Source: Pseudomonas kilonensis
Lineage (GTDB): Bacteria; Pseudomonadota; Gammaproteobacteria; Pseudomonadales; Pseudomonadaceae
Assembly (NCBI RefSeq): GCF_001269885.1
Contig: NZ_LHVH01000035.1
Coordinates: 310,001 to 374,000, forward strand
DNA length: 64,000 bases
Direction: 5' to 3'
Each line of letters starts with the position of its first letter. Position 1 is the stretch's first letter. This document shows positions 1 to 8,481 of this stretch, one piece after another. A program made the position numbers and the translations under genes. The notes below the pieces were generated by a model, which made no database searches, had not been told where the DNA came from, and was given only the letters and a program-made list of their open reading frames with translations.

Positions 1-187
1 GGAATGTCACCATGTCTCCCAAGGCCTGCATGCTGTCGTCGGCCTGGGTCAATGCCACTTCGGTGATCGCCGCAAGCACCAGCAGGCTGCTCAAGTCCTG
101 GCTTTGGCCGACCTGGCCTTTGTTGCGCGCGTCGCGAATCTTCTTCGGCGTCGCCCGCTTGGTCTTTTCTCCACTGTCTTCGCTCAT
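1..187 (-). CDS. hrcU: HrcU, T3SS export-apparatus switch protein (N-terminus only)
   Basis: Only the first 62 codons are inside the window and the gene runs off its left edge. The peptide starts MSEDSGEKTKRATPKKIRDA, the charged cytoplasmic N-terminus typical of the FlhB/YscU/HrcU family. Family members are inner-membrane proteins whose self-cleaving cytoplasmic domain switches export from early to late substrates; the NPTH cleavage site lies outside the window. It is the last visible gene of the hrpJ operon, 15 bases after hrcT. The P. fluorescens literature names this set rsc/rsp. Confidence 0.9.
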   Translation of the reverse strand, partial: MSEDSGEKTKRATPKKIRDARNKGQVGQSQDLSSLLVLAAITEVALTQADDSMQALGDMVTF

Positions 188-202
188 GCCCGAAGCCCTC
201 CT

Positions 203-1000
203 TCAGGGTGACGGCAACAACAGGTGCAGCAGATGCCGGATTTCGCCATAGCGGCCGAGACGGCCGGTCATCGCGTCCCACAGCGTGGGCAGGTAGAACA
301 GCAGGAAGCCCAGGCCGATCAGGCTCTTGGCCGGCATGGCGAGGACGAACACCTGCAATTGCGGGCTGTACAGGCTGAGCAGCGCCAGGCTGAACTCCAC
401 CAGCAACAGCAAGCCGATAAAGGGCGCCGCGTAGAGCATCATGTGCATGAACATTTCGCCGAGCAGCCCGAGAAACACACCGAAGCCATCCGCGCCAGGC
501 AATGGAAACCAAACGGTGGGCGACCACACCAGGTAGCTGTCCCAGATCACCTGGGTCAACGTGCCAATGCCCAAAGTGGTGACCAGCAGCAAGATCGTCA
601 TCTCCTTGAACAAGAGGCCCAGGGGCGTGGTGTCGCTGCCGAGGGCCGGGTTCAACTGGCCACCGATGAGCGCACCGCGCTGGTTGTCCAGCAGGGCGCC
701 CACCGACTCGTACAACCAGAACGGCATCGCCAGCAGCACCCCGAGCAAGAAGCCCAGCACCAGCTCCTTGAACATCAACCCGGCCAGCGACAGCCAATTG
801 ACCTGGGCATCAATCAGCGCCTGGCGAATACCGGGCGCCGGCAACATGCCCAGGGCAAACACCACGGCATGGCGCGGCAAGCCTCGCAGGTGCTGGAAGC
901 AAAACACCGGGACCAGGTAGGCGACCGGGTAAATGCGCGCCATGCCGAGCGCGATCGACAGCAGCAAGTCGAAATACGGGACAAAAGCCTGGGCCGTCAT
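203..1000 (-). CDS. hrcT: HrcT, T3SS export-apparatus membrane protein (SpaR/YscT family)
   Basis: A 265-residue, strongly hydrophobic protein with several membrane segments, of the length normal for the YscT/SpaR/FliR family. Family members form part of the core export gate in the inner membrane with HrcR and HrcS. The hydrophobic runs near residues 8-60, 125-155 and 175-240 and the position after hrcS support the call. Its ATG overlaps the hrcS stop codon by one base (TGATG), so translation is probably coupled. Confidence 0.95.
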   Translation of the reverse strand: MTAQAFVPYFDLLLSIALGMARIYPVAYLVPVFCFQHLRGLPRHAVVFALGMLPAPGIRQALIDAQVNWLSLAGLMFKELVLGFLLGVLLAMPFWLYESVGALLDNQRGALIGGQLNPALGSDTTPLGLLFKEMTILLLVTTLGIGTLTQVIWDSYLVWSPTVWFPLPGADGFGVFLGLLGEMFMHMMLYAAPFIGLLLLVEFSLALLSLYSPQLQVFVLAMPAKSLIGLGFLLFYLPTLWDAMTGRLGRYGEIRHLLHLLLPSP

Positions 1001-1254
1001 CAGGTGTTGGCCATCATTTCGAATGCCCGACGCAGCAGTCCCAGCAATTCCACGCCGATCCAGCGGCCCGTGACCAGCAAGGTCAGCCCGACCGCCACCA
1101 ACTTGATGCCGAAGGGCAAGGTCTGGTCCTGGATCTGCATCAAGGCCTGCACCAGGGAGGTCAGCACACCGACGATCACCGCCACGATCAAAGGCGGCGC
1201 GGAGAGCAGGACCACCAGCAACATGCCTTCCTTAAACAACGTCAGCGCGTCCAT
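1000..1254 (-). CDS. hrcS: HrcS, T3SS export-apparatus protein (FliQ/YscS family)
   Basis: An 84-residue protein with two long hydrophobic segments (about residues 10-35 and 45-75), the exact architecture and size of the FliQ/YscS/HrcS family. It assembles with HrcR and HrcT into the export gate. The segment SLVQALMQIQDQTLPFG is typical of the family's central loop. It lies 9 bases after hrcR and overlaps hrcT by one base. Confidence 0.95.
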   Translation of the reverse strand: MDALTLFKEGMLLVVLLSAPPLIVAVIVGVLTSLVQALMQIQDQTLPFGIKLVAVGLTLLVTGRWIGVELLGLLRRAFEMMANT

Positions 1255-1263
1255 CGCACATCC

Positions 1264-1917
1264 TCAAAGATAGGAATAGAAGAGGCTGTCGAGCAATTGC
1301 GTCCAGCCCTGCACGAGGACAAAAATCAGCAGCTTGAGCGGCAACGAAATGGTCATGGGCGCGACCATCTGCATGCCGAGTGCCAGCAGCAGGTTGGACA
1401 CGATCAGGTCGATGACAATGAACGGGATATAAATCAAAAATCCCATCTGGAAACCGGCCTCGAGCTCCGACAGCATGAAGGCCGGGATGAGCAGCATCAG
1501 GTCGTCGCGGCTGGCCTGTTCGGCGCGCTCCTTGGGCCACATCCGCTGGGTGTTTTCCAGCAGGTGGGCGAGGATATCCGGGTTGGTATTGCGCGACATG
1601 AAGGCCTGCAACGGTTTTATCGCGTTTAGCGCAGAACCTTGCAACGCCTCAGTGTTGCTGAAGTCCAGCGGCCGTTCTTTCAGCTCTTCGGCGATGTTGT
1701 GGCCCACCGGCGCCATGATGAACAGCGTCGCGGCCAGGGCAATGGCATACAGCGCCATATTGGGTGGCACCTGCTGCACGCCGATGGCGTTACGGGTGAT
1801 GGTCAACACGATGGTTATCTTGAGAAAGGCGCTGCAGATGATCAGCAGCAGGGGGACCAAGGAAATCCCGCCGATGAACAGCGCCAACAGAAAGGGGTCG
1901 ACCCCCTGGAAGCTCAT
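1264..1917 (-). CDS. hrcR: HrcR, T3SS export-apparatus protein (FliP/YscR family)
   Basis: A 217-residue FliP/YscR-family protein. Hydrophobic segments lie near residues 8-30, 45-75, 155-180 and 188-210. The N-terminal stretch LKITIVLTITRNAIGVQQVP and the C-terminal IPFIVIDLIVSNLLLALGM are family hallmarks. In the family this is the main subunit of the export gate. It overlaps the hrcQ stop by four bases (ATGA), which implies translational coupling. Confidence 0.96.
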   Translation of the reverse strand: MSFQGVDPFLLALFIGGISLVPLLLIICSAFLKITIVLTITRNAIGVQQVPPNMALYAIALAATLFIMAPVGHNIAEELKERPLDFSNTEALQGSALNAIKPLQAFMSRNTNPDILAHLLENTQRMWPKERAEQASRDDLMLLIPAFMLSELEAGFQMGFLIYIPFIVIDLIVSNLLLALGMQMVAPMTISLPLKLLIFVLVQGWTQLLDSLFYSYL

Positions 1918-2309
1918 CCAGCCACATCCACGTGAGCGATTTGCAGGCCCAACCGGCCATCGACCTCGACCAGCTCGCCATGGGCCAGGGCCCGTTCGCC
2001 ATAGAACAGCGCCGCTGTCCCCGGTGTCACGCCTTGCACTTGCAGCACCGCGCCGGGCGCCAGATTGCGCAGCTCGCCCAAGGTCAGGCTCAAATGACCG
2101 CAGCGTATCGTCAGCGTCAGCGGCAGGTCGTCGAAGCGCTCGGGGAGATCGGCAGCGACCGGCTCCGTCATTGGCACCTCCTCGGTTTCAGCGGCGGCAT
2201 AGGCCGACTCCGGGTGCTCGGCCGCCTCGGCGGCTTGGGCGTCAGGTTCGTAGCCGGTGCTATCGTCCCAGTCCGGCGTCAGGATGTCGGTGTCGGCGGT
2301 GGTGCTCAT
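1914..2309 (-). CDS. Probable internal translation product of hrcQ (HrcQB-like, 131 aa)
   Basis: Inside hrcQ and in frame is an ATG at 2309 preceded by GGAGGAG with a six-base spacer, better than most start sites in this operon. The product MSTTADTDILTPDWDDS... would be 131 residues: an acidic linker followed by the SPOA domain, close to the size of the separate P. syringae HrcQB. Internal initiation producing a short C-terminal form is established for YscQ, SpaO and SsaQ. That it happens here is inference from the ribosome binding site and the family precedent. Confidence 0.65.
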   Translation of the reverse strand: MSTTADTDILTPDWDDSTGYEPDAQAAEAAEHPESAYAAAETEEVPMTEPVAADLPERFDDLPLTLTIRCGHLSLTLGELRNLAPGAVLQVQGVTPGTAALFYGERALAHGELVEVDGRLGLQIAHVDVAG

Positions 2310-3020
2310 AACGGTCTCCTCCAGAGCGAGCAAGGTCAGGCGCAACGGCGCGGCACGACTGTGTACCCGCACCTGCAAACAATGCCGGCCCAGGCGAATC
2401 AGCCCTTGGCCGGATGAATCGAACAGAGCGGTTTGCGGCACCAACACATCACCGGGGCGCAACCTCGCCAACTGCCCGGCGGCCAGCGCCAGGTGTCCCA
2501 GTTCCAACGGAACATGCAGCGCAAAGCCCGCGATCCCTGGCGCGGTTCGCCGCTGCCAAGGCGTAGCGCGAAGCAGCCCCAGCAGGGTCGCACCGGTCAT
2601 TTCCAGATGACTCGTGACGCGGGCCGCGCCCACCCTCACGTCGAGCCGGCAAGCAATGCCCTGCACCGCGGGTCCGACCGCTGGTTTGATAAAACCGAAT
2701 GCCTGGTGCAGGGGCTCGCTCAGGGTTTGCTGGAACAGTGACCAGAACCACGCGTCATCCGGTCCGGGTTCGGCAGGCAGGACCACCGGGCATTCACCGA
2801 ACAGGCTGAGCACCGCGCCGGGCTCGTCCAGGGTAAAGACGCCATGGGCACATGCCAGCACACACCGTGTGCTCCCAGCCGCAACGCCGCCCGGGGTCAG
2901 TTCCAGCAGCCCCGTCTCGCCCGCCACCTCGAAGGGCAACCGGACGCCAACTCCCAATAGTCGCCGGGCGCTGGCGTCCTCGCTGCCCACAGTCGGCAGC
3001 ACCAATGCATGGACGGTCAT
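1914..3020 (-). CDS. hrcQ: HrcQ, T3SS sorting-platform/C-ring protein (single-ORF form)
   Basis: A 368-residue YscQ/SpaO/HrcQ-family protein, the cytoplasmic sorting-platform component that binds HrcN accessory factors. The C-terminal part (about residues 295-365, from LTLTIRCGHLSLTLGELRNL) is a SpoA/SPOA surface-presentation domain. In P. syringae this protein is split into HrcQA and HrcQB; here both parts are in one reading frame. An internal ATG with a strong ribosome binding site lies at 2309 and is listed separately. The gene overlaps hrpP and hrcR by four bases at either end. Confidence 0.93.
   Translation of the reverse strand: MTVHALVLPTVGSEDASARRLLGVGVRLPFEVAGETGLLELTPGGVAAGSTRCVLACAHGVFTLDEPGAVLSLFGECPVVLPAEPGPDDAWFWSLFQQTLSEPLHQAFGFIKPAVGPAVQGIACRLDVRVGAARVTSHLEMTGATLLGLLRATPWQRRTAPGIAGFALHVPLELGHLALAAGQLARLRPGDVLVPQTALFDSSGQGLIRLGRHCLQVRVHSRAAPLRLTLLALEETVMSTTADTDILTPDWDDSTGYEPDAQAAEAAEHPESAYAAAETEEVPMTEPVAADLPERFDDLPLTLTIRCGHLSLTLGELRNLAPGAVLQVQGVTPGTAALFYGERALAHGELVEVDGRLGLQIAHVDVAG
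2310..2325 (-). promoter_or_regulatory. Internal Shine-Dalgarno inside hrcQ
   Basis: On the minus strand the coding sequence reads GGAGGAGACCGTT immediately before an in-frame ATG (start at 2309). A near-complete anti-16S complement at good spacing inside a gene is unlikely to be forced by the Glu-Glu codons alone. It is the basis for the predicted short HrcQ form. Confidence 0.65.
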
Positions 3021-3586
3021 GTCGCGCTAACCTCCTCTTCCCGCGCTACGCGCACGCTCACCGGCTGGCCCAGGCTTTGGGTCAGCGCCTCTTCGAGACG
3101 GCCGGATCGACCCGACAGCCGCGTCTGTACGTCTGCACTTTCGCTGCTCAGGCCGATGTCCCACCCGCACGCCCCGCCTAGCCGCCGGGCGGATACCTTG
3201 ATGCGGCCCAGGTTGGGAAGATGCAGCAGCAGGTCCAATTGCTGGTCGAGCGTGGCGCGCAACCGTGGCGTGAGCTGGTCGACAAACGCCTCCTCTTCGC
3301 CGCTCGAAAGATTCACCAGGCCCGACAGCGAACCGGTGCCGGCGCTGTCATCCTGCGCGCCGCCCCGTGGCGCATCGACCCACTGGCGGAACCAGTAACC
3401 GTCACTGCTTCCTGCCGTCATGTCCGGGTCGCGCCCGGTGGCAGGGGCGGACTCACGTGCCGCCGGACGACTTGCCCGGCTCACCTGGGCAGGCGGTTGC
3501 TCATACGCTCGAGGCGGTTGCCGAAGGGGGGCCGCCGAGGGGTTGCTGTGCGATGTCGGCCCACCGCGCACGCTGCGTTCATTCAT
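3017..3586 (-). CDS. hrpP: HrpP, T3SS substrate-specificity/needle-length protein
   Basis: A 189-residue protein between hrpO and hrcQ, the hrpP position. The N-terminal half is low-complexity and rich in Pro, Ser, Arg and Ala. The C-terminal half (about residues 95-185, with LTPRLRATLDQQLDLLLHLP) is compact and resembles the T3S4-type substrate-switch domain of YscP/HrpP proteins. Such proteins interact with HrcU to change export specificity. It overlaps hrpO by 8 bases and hrcQ by 4. The assignment rests on position, size and layout more than on motif identity. Confidence 0.8.
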   Translation of the reverse strand: MNERSVRGGPTSHSNPSAAPLRQPPRAYEQPPAQVSRASRPAARESAPATGRDPDMTAGSSDGYWFRQWVDAPRGGAQDDSAGTGSLSGLVNLSSGEEEAFVDQLTPRLRATLDQQLDLLLHLPNLGRIKVSARRLGGACGWDIGLSSESADVQTRLSGRSGRLEEALTQSLGQPVSVRVAREEEVSAT

Positions 3587-3998
3587 CGCTGGGGGTCTCC
3601 ACCAGGTACTCCATCATTGCGCTGAGCTTTTCCAGATCTCGCCGGCGCCCTTGTAGCCGCTGCTGGGCAGCAGCGGTGTGCTGTGCCTGTTGCGCCTGTT
3701 CGTCGTCCAGTGCCTGCACTGCCCGCGCTTGCTCGGCCAGCTCGCCGATCAAACGACGTTCCTGGGTACTCCAGGCATTCAGTTCGCACACGCTCAAGGC
3801 CCGGCCACGGTGCTCGCCGTACAACGCCTCGCGCTGCACCGCCTGCTGCTCACGAGTCGCCTGCATCTGCGCCCGCGCGGCGGCAACCGCGGCTTCGCGC
3901 TCACGCAAAAGCTCGCGCTGCTGGCGCCACGCCCGCTCGGCTTGCGCTTCGCGGTGGCGGCGTATCGGCGCCAGGGCGTCCAGATCAACCCGGGACAT
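3579..3998 (-). CDS. hrpO: HrpO, T3SS stalk protein (YscO/FliJ-like)
   Basis: A 139-residue, nearly all-helical protein rich in Arg, Gln, Glu and Ala (for example RQQRELLREREAAVAAARAQ), with strong coiled-coil character across most of its length. YscO/FliJ-family proteins form the central stalk of the export ATPase and recycle chaperones. It lies directly after hrcN and overlaps its end by 14 bases, as in P. syringae. Sequence conservation in this family is low, so the call relies on synteny and coiled-coil architecture. Confidence 0.85.
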   Translation of the reverse strand: MSRVDLDALAPIRRHREAQAERAWRQQRELLREREAAVAAARAQMQATREQQAVQREALYGEHRGRALSVCELNAWSTQERRLIGELAEQARAVQALDDEQAQQAQHTAAAQQRLQGRRRDLEKLSAMMEYLVETPSDE

Positions 3999-5343
3999 AG
4001 GCGGTCAACTGCTGCAGGTGAGCGAGCGTGGACGCAAACGGCTCCGGCTCACGCAGGTCCTGGCGCAGAAAGGCGTCCAGGGCGCCACGCGACTCCACCG
4101 CCAGGTCGGTCAAGGGGTCGGCGCCGGCCTGGTATTCGCCCAGGCGCAACATCAGTTCGATTTGCTCATAGGCCGACAGCAATCGACGCAGATTGATGCC
4201 CGCCCGCAGGTGCTCCGCCTCGGCCACGTTGGCCAAGGTTCGCGACAGGCTGGCCAGCACATCGATTGCCGGGTAGTGGCCGCGCTCCGCGAGCTTGCGT
4301 GACAGCACGATGTGACCGTCGAGCAGCGAACGCACTTCATCCGCCACGGGATCGTTCATGGAGTCCTGCTCGATGAGCACCGTATAAAACGCGGTGATAG
4401 CGCCCTCGTTGGTCAGGCCGGCCCGCTCGACCAGGCGCGGCAGCAAGCCGTAGACCGACGGAGGCAGGCCGCCGCGCCCCAACGGCTCGCCGGCGGCCAG
4501 GCCGATCTCACGCTGGGCCCGGGCGAAGCGGGTCAGCGAATCGATGAGCAACAGCACGCGTTGGCCCCGGGCACGAAAACCCTCGGCCAGTGCCGTCGCG
4601 GTGAACGCCGCACGGGCGCGTTCCATGCTGGAGCGGTCGGAGGTGGCGCACACCAGCACCGCACGGGCCCGCAGTTCATCATCCAGCTCATGGTCGAGGA
4701 ATTCGCGCAGTTCGCGCCCACGCTCGCCGATCAGGCCGAACACGATGACATCGCAGTCAACGTTCCGGGCAATCTCCGCCAGCAACGTGGTCTTACCGCA
4801 ACCGGCGCCGGCGAACAGCCCCACACGCTGGCCTTCACCGAGCGTCAGCGGGCCGTCGATGGCCCGTACGCCGGTCATCAAGGGCCGTTGGATACGCGGT
4901 CGTGCGGTGGGTGCAGGCGCCTCGCCAATCACCTCCGAGGCGTGCAGCACATGCGGGCCGGCGAACGCCCCCGTCCCGCCGTCCAACAGGGGCCGGCCGA
5001 AGCCATCCAGCACCTGACCCAGCAGCTCCGGTCCCACGCACACCCGATGCGGCATGCCCAGCGGCTCCACCGCCGCACCGACCCGGATCCCCTCCAGGCC
5101 GCCCAGGGCACTGAGCAGGGCATCGTGCTGGTCGAAGCCGACAATCTCGGCGAGCAGCGGCTCGCGGGCGTCGCGCTCGACCCGGCAGAGGTCGCCGATC
5201 TGCGCCCCCGGCAGTCGGCACTGCAGCAAGATGCCACTGACCCGCTGCACCCGTCCGCGCACCATGACCGGCGCGAAGCGACGCAAGTACGCCAATTGCC
5301 CGGCCTCCCAGGCCTCCAGTCGCGCGATGGCCGCCTGCGTCAT
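3985..5343 (-). CDS. hrcN: HrcN, T3SS export ATPase
   Basis: A 452-residue FliI/YscN-family ATPase. It has a P-loop GLFAGAGCGKTTLLAEIARN (about residues 160-180), a Walker B region RVLLLIDSLTRFARAQREIG with the adjacent family signature GLPPSVYGLLPRLVERAG, and an N-terminal beta-barrel domain. It separates chaperones from substrates and unfolds them at the base of the injectisome. I take the ATG at 5343, which overlaps the hrpQ stop (TGATG), rather than the in-frame TTG two codons upstream. Confidence 0.97.
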   Translation of the reverse strand: MTQAAIARLEAWEAGQLAYLRRFAPVMVRGRVQRVSGILLQCRLPGAQIGDLCRVERDAREPLLAEIVGFDQHDALLSALGGLEGIRVGAAVEPLGMPHRVCVGPELLGQVLDGFGRPLLDGGTGAFAGPHVLHASEVIGEAPAPTARPRIQRPLMTGVRAIDGPLTLGEGQRVGLFAGAGCGKTTLLAEIARNVDCDVIVFGLIGERGRELREFLDHELDDELRARAVLVCATSDRSSMERARAAFTATALAEGFRARGQRVLLLIDSLTRFARAQREIGLAAGEPLGRGGLPPSVYGLLPRLVERAGLTNEGAITAFYTVLIEQDSMNDPVADEVRSLLDGHIVLSRKLAERGHYPAIDVLASLSRTLANVAEAEHLRAGINLRRLLSAYEQIELMLRLGEYQAGADPLTDLAVESRGALDAFLRQDLREPEPFASTLAHLQQLTAYVPG

Positions 5344-6236
5344 CACCAAGTGACCTCGTAGCGTTGGTCGCCCTCGAAGGTGACTTTGCCGCTGTCGATG
5401 GCGGTCAAGCGCAGGCCATCGATCTGGTCGCCCAGGAACAACCGACGTCCATCGGCGGTGACCACGTGGCCATGCTTACCGCCCACGATCTGGGCGATCT
5501 GAAACGGCAGCTTCGTCAGCCGTTCGTTGACGTTGGCGGTGATCCCGATCGGCGTTTCGTAGCGGTCGTGGAAGCGCTCGATCAACCGTTCGACCATCGC
5601 CAGGCGTTGGCGCGGCAACTCGCCCACCAGGACCAGCCGGTCGCCCTGGCTCTCGACCCGCACACCGGCGCCCAGATCACGTTCCTGCAACATGCGATCA
5701 AGCTCCAGGCGGACCGCCTCGACATTGTCCAAGGCCACCTTCGTCTGCTTGAGCTGCTGGGCCGGGCTGCGCGCCACGGGCTGCGCCGGTTGGCTGGTAA
5801 AGGCCCAGGCGCTGGAGGCAACGGTGATCACCGCAGCGGCAATGGCCAGGCGCTTGGGCCAGGACGGCCGCATGGCGGGTTTCGGGGTTTCCCGGTCCGA
5901 CGCCAGATGCGCGGCATCATCCAGTGCCGCCTCTTCGGGCCAGGGTTGATCAGCCGGGGCCAAGCATAGCCAAACGCCTGCCACGGCAAACGGGGCATTG
6001 CTCTGCAAGGGCTCGGCCGCAGCCCAAGGCTGGCCTTGTCCATCGCAAACCGTGCCCTCCAGCCGTTCCAGCAGCCACTGACCCTGCACCTGCCGCAGGC
6101 CCACGTGACGCCCACAGATGCCCGGATCGTAAAGCGCCAGGTCGGCCTCCTCCGCCGCCCCGACCACCCATTGCTCGCCAATCAGCGGCAACGCCGCACC
6201 TCGGTGCAGACCACTCAAGACTCGCAGTTCGAACAT
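5343..6236 (-). CDS. hrpQ: HrpQ, T3SS inner-membrane ring protein (YscD family)
   Basis: A 297-residue YscD/PrgH-like protein. The N-terminal 100 residues form an FHA-like cytoplasmic domain (MFELRVLSGLHRGAALPL...). A single membrane segment lies near residue 155, followed by a periplasmic ring-building region. In the family it forms the outer part of the inner-membrane ring with HrcJ. I chose the ATG at 6236 because TGAGGA lies at good spacing; the upstream in-frame extension lacks a site. A 157-base gap without a gene separates it from hrcV. Confidence 0.88.
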   Translation of the reverse strand: MFELRVLSGLHRGAALPLIGEQWVVGAAEEADLALYDPGICGRHVGLRQVQGQWLLERLEGTVCDGQGQPWAAAEPLQSNAPFAVAGVWLCLAPADQPWPEEAALDDAAHLASDRETPKPAMRPSWPKRLAIAAAVITVASSAWAFTSQPAQPVARSPAQQLKQTKVALDNVEAVRLELDRMLQERDLGAGVRVESQGDRLVLVGELPRQRLAMVERLIERFHDRYETPIGITANVNERLTKLPFQIAQIVGGKHGHVVTADGRRLFLGDQIDGLRLTAIDSGKVTFEGDQRYEVTW

Positions 6237-6393
6237 GGTCAATTCCTCAAGGGGCGACAGATGCTCGCCCACGACCCGGTTGTACGACGGGGCACCGGCG
6301 GCCCCCGTCCTCTGTCACAGCCAGGCCATCGAACGCACCTGGATTTGCATCGTTACGTGGAGGCACCGCTGCTGGCGTGCCAAGACAAGCCCG

Positions 6394-8481
6394 TCACGCA
6401 GCATCCTCCATCCGTAGTTTTTCCTGCTCGAGGTCAAAGCGCCCCAGCACGGTGACCTGGGCGTTGCTGTGCAACTCGCTGAAGGCGAGCACGGGCACGT
6501 GATTGAATTCATCGCGCAACAAATCGCGCAGCGGTGCCCGCAGGTCTTGCGCCACCAACAGCACGGCCACGCGCTTGGCGCGCAACGGGAAACCTTCGCG
6601 CAACTGCATCACCAAGGCGCGGGTATGCAGGCTTTCCAGGGCAAAAAAGGTTTCCGTCTGGGTCTGGCGCAGCGCATCGCGCAACAGGCCTTCGGTTTCC
6701 GGCGTCAACAGCCACACGTGCAGGCCGTCTTCGTCGCGGTACTGGTGATAGATCTGCGACTTCAGGGCGATGCGCGCGTAGTCGGTCAGCGCACCGACGT
6801 CACGCTCGTGCTGCCCATGTTCGATCAAGGACTCGGCGATCAGCCGCACCGCGCGCAGCGGCACACCTTCGCCGGCCAGGCGCTGGAGCACGGCGGCGAA
6901 ACGGGCCAGGGGCATGGTCCGCTGCAGCTCCTGCACCAGTTCTGGCTGGCCCGCTTCAAGCCAACTGAGAATCGACTTGCTCTCCTGAAGCCCCAAGAAT
7001 TGCGGGCCCGTGGCAAACATCGCGCGGCTCATCCGCTCCACCAGCAACTCGGCGGCCGACACCGCCTCCACGCGTTCGTCCGCCAGCAGCGGATCGTCGG
7101 GCGTCAGCCAGAGCCACTGCTGCTCGTCACGCACCTCGCTGCCGACCTGCCCGTCGCGCGGTTCCAACGGCAGCGGCCCGCGCGCCACCGCCACGCGCTC
7201 TCCGAAAGTGGCCCGCAACATCGGCACCTCGTGCACGCAGAAGCGGAACTCGTCGTCCTCCAGCAACGCGCTGTATTCGATCTCAAAAGGCGGCAAGGTC
7301 AGGCCAAAGCCGGCCACCAGCGCGTTACGCTTCTTGCGGATCGCCTGGATGACTTCCTCGGCGGCAGCGTTACCTTCCATGGCTTTGGAAAACTGCAAAA
7401 GAAAGGCACGGGTCGGGTCGAAGCTGCGCAGGTCTTCAGCGCCGTTCTGTGCAGGGGCCACGACCTCCGCTGGCTGGTCACCCTGGCGTGCCTGCCGGGC
7501 GCGCGAGTAGAGCTGAACGATGCCGGCGGTGCCGGTGATCAAGGCGATGACGATGAACACCAGCGTGGGCATGCCGGGCAAGGCCGCGAAGCCGAGCATG
7601 CCCACCGAAGCGATCACCCAGGCCTTGGGTTCGGCGGTCAACTGCTGGGCGATTTCCTTGCCGACGCTACTGCCCGCCGGCTGCCCTTCCGGCGACACCC
7701 GGGTGATGATCATGCCCGCGGTGAGGGAAATCAGCAGTGCCGGAATCTGCGCGATCAGACCGTCACCGATGGTCAACACGGCATACAAATGCATCGATTC
7801 AGACGCGCCCATGTCGTGCTGCATCATGCCGACCGTAAAGCCACCGATGAGGTTGATCACCACGATCACCAAACCCGCGATGGCATCGCCCTTGACGAAT
7901 TTCATCGCCCCGTCCATCGCACCGAACAGCTGGCTTTCCTTGTTCAACTCCTCGCGACGCCGCCGGGCTTCACTGACATCGATCAGGTTCGCGCGCAGGT
8001 CGCTGTCGATGGACATCTGCTTGCCCGGCAGCGCATCCAGGGTGAACCGCGCCGCCACTTCGGCGACCCGCTCCGAGCCCTTGGTGATCACCAGAAAGTT
8101 GACCACCGTCAGAATGAGAAAGATGACCAAGCCGACTGCAAGGTTGCCTCCGACCACGAAATTACCGAACGCCTGGACGATATGACCGGCGTCGCCCTGG
8201 AGCAGGATCAATCGGGTAGTTGCCACCGACAACGCCAGCCGGAACAGCGTGGTCAGCAGCAGCACCGCGGGAAACGAGGAAAACGCCAACGGCCGTGGCA
8301 GGTACAGCGAGATCACGATCAGCAGGCAGGAGATACAGATGTTGATCGCGATCAGCGCATCGACCACCGAGGTCGGTAAGGGCAGGATCAGCATGAACAC
8401 GATGCCGAGCACCACGAACGCCGCAACCACCTCGATGCGTCGCACCGCTTCATTGGCGACTTTGTTCAACAGGGCGATCAT
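6394..8481 (-). CDS. hrcV: HrcV, T3SS major export-gate protein (FlhA/YscV family)
   Basis: A 695-residue FlhA/YscV-family protein. The N-terminal half has about eight membrane segments (residues 15-330) and contains the conserved cytoplasmic FHIPEP-region loop (KQMSIDSDLRANLI, FGAMDGAMKFVKGDAIAG). The C-terminal half is the soluble domain that forms the nonameric ring binding chaperone-substrate complexes. It overlaps hrpJ by four bases (ATGA). Length and order match the hrpJ operon of P. syringae. Confidence 0.97.
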   Translation of the reverse strand: MIALLNKVANEAVRRIEVVAAFVVLGIVFMLILPLPTSVVDALIAINICISCLLIVISLYLPRPLAFSSFPAVLLLTTLFRLALSVATTRLILLQGDAGHIVQAFGNFVVGGNLAVGLVIFLILTVVNFLVITKGSERVAEVAARFTLDALPGKQMSIDSDLRANLIDVSEARRRREELNKESQLFGAMDGAMKFVKGDAIAGLVIVVINLIGGFTVGMMQHDMGASESMHLYAVLTIGDGLIAQIPALLISLTAGMIITRVSPEGQPAGSSVGKEIAQQLTAEPKAWVIASVGMLGFAALPGMPTLVFIVIALITGTAGIVQLYSRARQARQGDQPAEVVAPAQNGAEDLRSFDPTRAFLLQFSKAMEGNAAAEEVIQAIRKKRNALVAGFGLTLPPFEIEYSALLEDDEFRFCVHEVPMLRATFGERVAVARGPLPLEPRDGQVGSEVRDEQQWLWLTPDDPLLADERVEAVSAAELLVERMSRAMFATGPQFLGLQESKSILSWLEAGQPELVQELQRTMPLARFAAVLQRLAGEGVPLRAVRLIAESLIEHGQHERDVGALTDYARIALKSQIYHQYRDEDGLHVWLLTPETEGLLRDALRQTQTETFFALESLHTRALVMQLREGFPLRAKRVAVLLVAQDLRAPLRDLLRDEFNHVPVLAFSELHSNAQVTVLGRFDLEQEKLRMEDAA

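Noticed and set aside
6354..6380. Possible hrp box upstream of hrpQ (GGCACG-N15-CCACGTA on the minus strand)
   Set aside because: Only four of six bases match in the -35 half, and the hrpJ operon promoter already explains hrpQ transcription.
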